NCBI RefSeq assembly: GCF_964355755.1
Contig: NC_092671.1
Span: 38,207,304-38,271,303, forward strand
Length of the DNA: 64,000 nucleotides
Direction of reading: 5' to 3'
Source of the DNA: Antedon mediterranea
Taxonomy: Eukaryota; Echinodermata; Crinoidea; Comatulida; Antedonidae
Within the stretch, counting starts at the first letter, position 1. Every line of letters starts with the position of its first letter. The notes under the pieces were generated by a model. That model ran no database searches, was not told where the DNA came from, and worked only from the letters and a program-made list of their open reading frames with translations. Of this stretch, positions 62,219 through 64,000 are shown piece by piece. A program made the position numbers and the translations under genes.

Positions 62219-62277
62219 CGTAACTCTCGTTGGAAGAATCACGTTCACAGCAAAATTAAGGACTTACTGTCATTCTT
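62036..62277 (-). CDS. CLASP: CLASP exon 1: start codon and N terminus of TOG1 (residues 1-61)
   Basis: The ATG at 62218-62216 opens MGEISLDDIAAKVL. In-frame stops lie just upstream (TGA and TAA in the same exon), so this is the first usable ATG. The exon continues upstream as 5' UTR to a good acceptor (long T run then ACAG) at 62278-62280, so an earlier non-coding exon must exist. It ends DGLVGWVSSSNFK, like the DGL-SWVNSSNYK of CLASP TOG1, at AAG|GTACAG, phase 0. A five-codon upstream ORF sits in the UTR part. The 3' end of this exon is duplicated just downstream in the intron. Confidence 0.93.
62256..62273 (-). promoter_or_regulatory. Short upstream ORF in the CLASP 5' UTR
   Basis: An ATG at 62273 followed by four codons (T, V, S, P) and TAA ends 37 bases before the CLASP ATG. 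It is out of frame with the main ORF. Such uORFs can lower translation of the main ORF, but whether this one is used is inference. Confidence 0.4.
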
Positions 62278-62414
62278 CTGTAAAAAAAAAAAGGAAACAT
62301 ATTTGTAAAGAAATTACCTTTTTTTGTAATCATTAGCTACAATACAGTAAGTGTAATACACTATAATGATACAAGTACAATTCTCAGGAGGTTTGAATAC
62401 CAAATTTTCCGAAA

Positions 62415-62726
62415 ATTCGCAGGGGTATAATCCCACTTCAGGTCTAATCCCACCCCTTACTTTATGTCTGATTTCACAAACAGGCATATCCCTGGGTATA
62501 GTCCCAGTATTGAATTTTGGTCTGGATGTAGGCCTCTCTCTAGCCAGTTCAAATGAGTTTTTCTATTTTTTTCCTAAACCAAGATGTCCCCGGGTATAGT
62601 CCGACCCCTGAAGCCAGCCCAATTTTGTGTTCTAGCGGGGTGGGATTATACCAGAGGATGGTTTTAACAATGGAATTGACCTGATTCATATGGGTCAAAT
62701 TAGGGGCTGGGATTATACGGTAAAAT
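62415..62726. mobile_element. Family M7 repeat (ataatcccacccc)
   Basis: Contains ggtataatcccac, ctaatcccaccccttac and the inverted ggggctgggattatac, plus internal gggtatagtcc words. The same word occurs at 30945-31105 and 37537-37600. Confidence 0.6.
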
Positions 62727-62940
62727 CTGTATTCAACTGTGGTCACATGATGCTCTAATTGTTTTAGTCATCATACAAAGACAATACTAATGGTTCTCAT
62801 GTTGCATTTCAAGCAGTCTCTTGTATTGATTATTAATTCATGTTATCTACAATATGTTTAATCAGTAATGTACACCAAACATTGAAACATTACAAATAGG
62901 AAAGGTAAACATCACAGGGTAGCCAATCTGTGTCACTCAC

Positions 62941-63216
62941 AAAGTTACACAGACGAGCAGTAACGGTAATAAAAATATAGAATCTCTAAAATTGAAAAAA
63001 TTCATCTCCTTCCCAAAACGTTAATTTTGTCCTTCACTAAAAACGAAAATTTGATTTTAAAAATAGAATCTCTATAATTATATTCATTATGACCGTTTAC
63101 CTACACACAACACGAAGCGGACGGTTTTGATTTCCGCTCAAGATAAATACAGATTCTACATGGGACAAGCTACGCAGCTTTTCGCTTACCGTTCGTGTGT
63201 GTAAATTTACCTTTTA
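62941..63216. mobile_element. MITE family M2, copy 3 with internal insertion
   Basis: aaagttacacagacgagc left and gttcgtgtgtgtaaattta right. The block aaaaatatagaatctct is present twice, around about 75 bp of extra sequence, indicating an insertion with a duplicated flank or a partial tandem duplication. Confidence 0.75.
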
Positions 63217-63879
63217 TAGTCTTAATTGAGACAAAAGATTGTCACGCAATGAAAATGTTATTAAACATTATAATTTATATAAGGTGTATAAATTTCAATA
63301 TGGAATTTGTTCAAAATACATCACCTCTCAAAATACTGAACAGTACATACAGGTAGCTACAAATGACTAACAAAATAAAACATAAATTCAGAAATTACAT
63401 CCAAGGATATAGAATCATGAAACCAAACTATAGGCCTACAGTATGCAACACAATTCTGCCATACAATTTTGCCATTTTATTCTGTTCAACTGTACTTACC
63501 ATTTAATATATTCCATATAATAATTTATAAATAAATATAAACACAAACACTAACAACAACACCTTAAAAAGTCCCAATGCAATGAATGACTTATTAAAGC
63601 TGGCAAAGCTCTGTTTTCATTCCTTAATGACTTGTTACAATAGTTGTTTTGTATCTATCAATTGTTACTGCTCTCTATTGTATTGTTAACTGTCAAAGTG
63701 GACATCAAAGTTGGGTACATATAAGGCAAGCTTTGAATTCATTGCATTTAGCCTTGGAAACATATCATTCACATGAGATGAGGATTTCTTGCACAATTAC
63801 TTTTTAAAAATTTAACAAAATTATTAGAAATTATTAGTACTGCACTAAATAAATATCAATACAGACAAGGTACACAGGG

Positions 63880-64000
63880 ACAGGGAAAAATTTCATTTGA
63901 AAATTTTGTTTAGCAAAATTGCTAATCAAACTGATTTTTTAGTCAAGAAACATAGTTTTGTATTGTATTTTTTGCTACACAATTGTAGAAATGTGTAGCA
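63880..64000 (+). mobile_element. Family M11 repeat, copy 2, cut by the window edge
   Basis: aaaatttcatttgaaaat, aattgctaatcaaactgatt and gaaacatagttttgtattg match the minus strand of 46145-46325. Confidence 0.7.

Larger units (their letters stand above)
57880..60771. other. Intron 2-3 (2.9 kb)
   Basis: Contains two M1 copies and an S3-like SINE. The remainder is AT-rich with no coding signal. Confidence 0.6.
62278..64000. other. Upstream intron in the 5' UTR or promoter-side region
   Basis: Because exon 1 starts at a splice acceptor, this should be intron. It holds M7, M2 and M11 repeats and no identified 5' UTR exon. Confidence 0.6.

Overview
The window is a stretch of animal nuclear DNA, strongly AT-rich and intron-dense. 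It is almost entirely filled by one gene on the minus strand: a CLASP-family (CLIP-associating protein) microtubule plus-end regulator. The frequent taggcctac-type words, the many short palindromic transposons and a 5S rRNA/tRNA chimeric SINE suggest a marine invertebrate deuterostome. An echinoderm or relative is my best guess, but the sequence alone does not prove it. No second protein-coding gene is convincing.

Reading right to left, the gene starts in an exon at 62277-62036 (ATG at 62218) and ends at a TAA at 2272-2270. I can join 40 coding exons whose splice sites and phases agree. Together they give 4596 coding bases, or 1531 residues, very close to the length of vertebrate CLASP1. The order is: TOG1 (exons 1-8), a linker (9-13), TOG2 (14-20), a Ser/Arg-rich microtubule- and EB-binding linker with one S-G-I-P motif (20-26), TOG3 (26-32), a Ser/Pro-rich spacer (33-34), and the C-terminal CLIP/cortex-binding TOG-like domain (35-40).

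The most interesting gene-level feature is a set of alternative first coding exons. Four lie in the 16.9 kb intron between exons 8 and 9 (49327-49276, 44409-44247, 42714-42654, 37841-37796). Each has its own ATG and a good donor, and all leave the same phase 1 as exon 8, so each could splice onto exon 9 and make a CLASP lacking TOG1. A fifth (53054-53028) leaves phase 0 and fits exon 7. Vertebrate CLASP genes also use alternative N termini, but this many in one locus is striking. The linker exons 22-25 are four consecutive phase 1-1 exons and could be skipped in any combination.

The introns are a museum of short repeats. The dominant one (called M1 here) is a palindromic MITE with terminal repeats AAGCTCTGTCTACACTATC. 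It has about 26 copies, in both orientations. Its core carries perfect CArg-type boxes (CCATATATGG and CCATATTTGG), and in some copies a 21-bp CArG-bearing unit is amplified in tandem. At least ten other short families are present, including pogo-like elements, TTAA-flanked elements, several tRNA-derived SINEs and one 5S-tRNA SINE with 13-bp target duplications. There are also about twenty minisatellites, several of which lie directly beside exons.

Limits: exon boundaries were read by eye from splice motifs, frame and remembered family similarity, without alignment or transcripts. Exon 13 has an unresolved acceptor. The promoter, the upstream 5' UTR exon(s) and the polyadenylation site are not identified.
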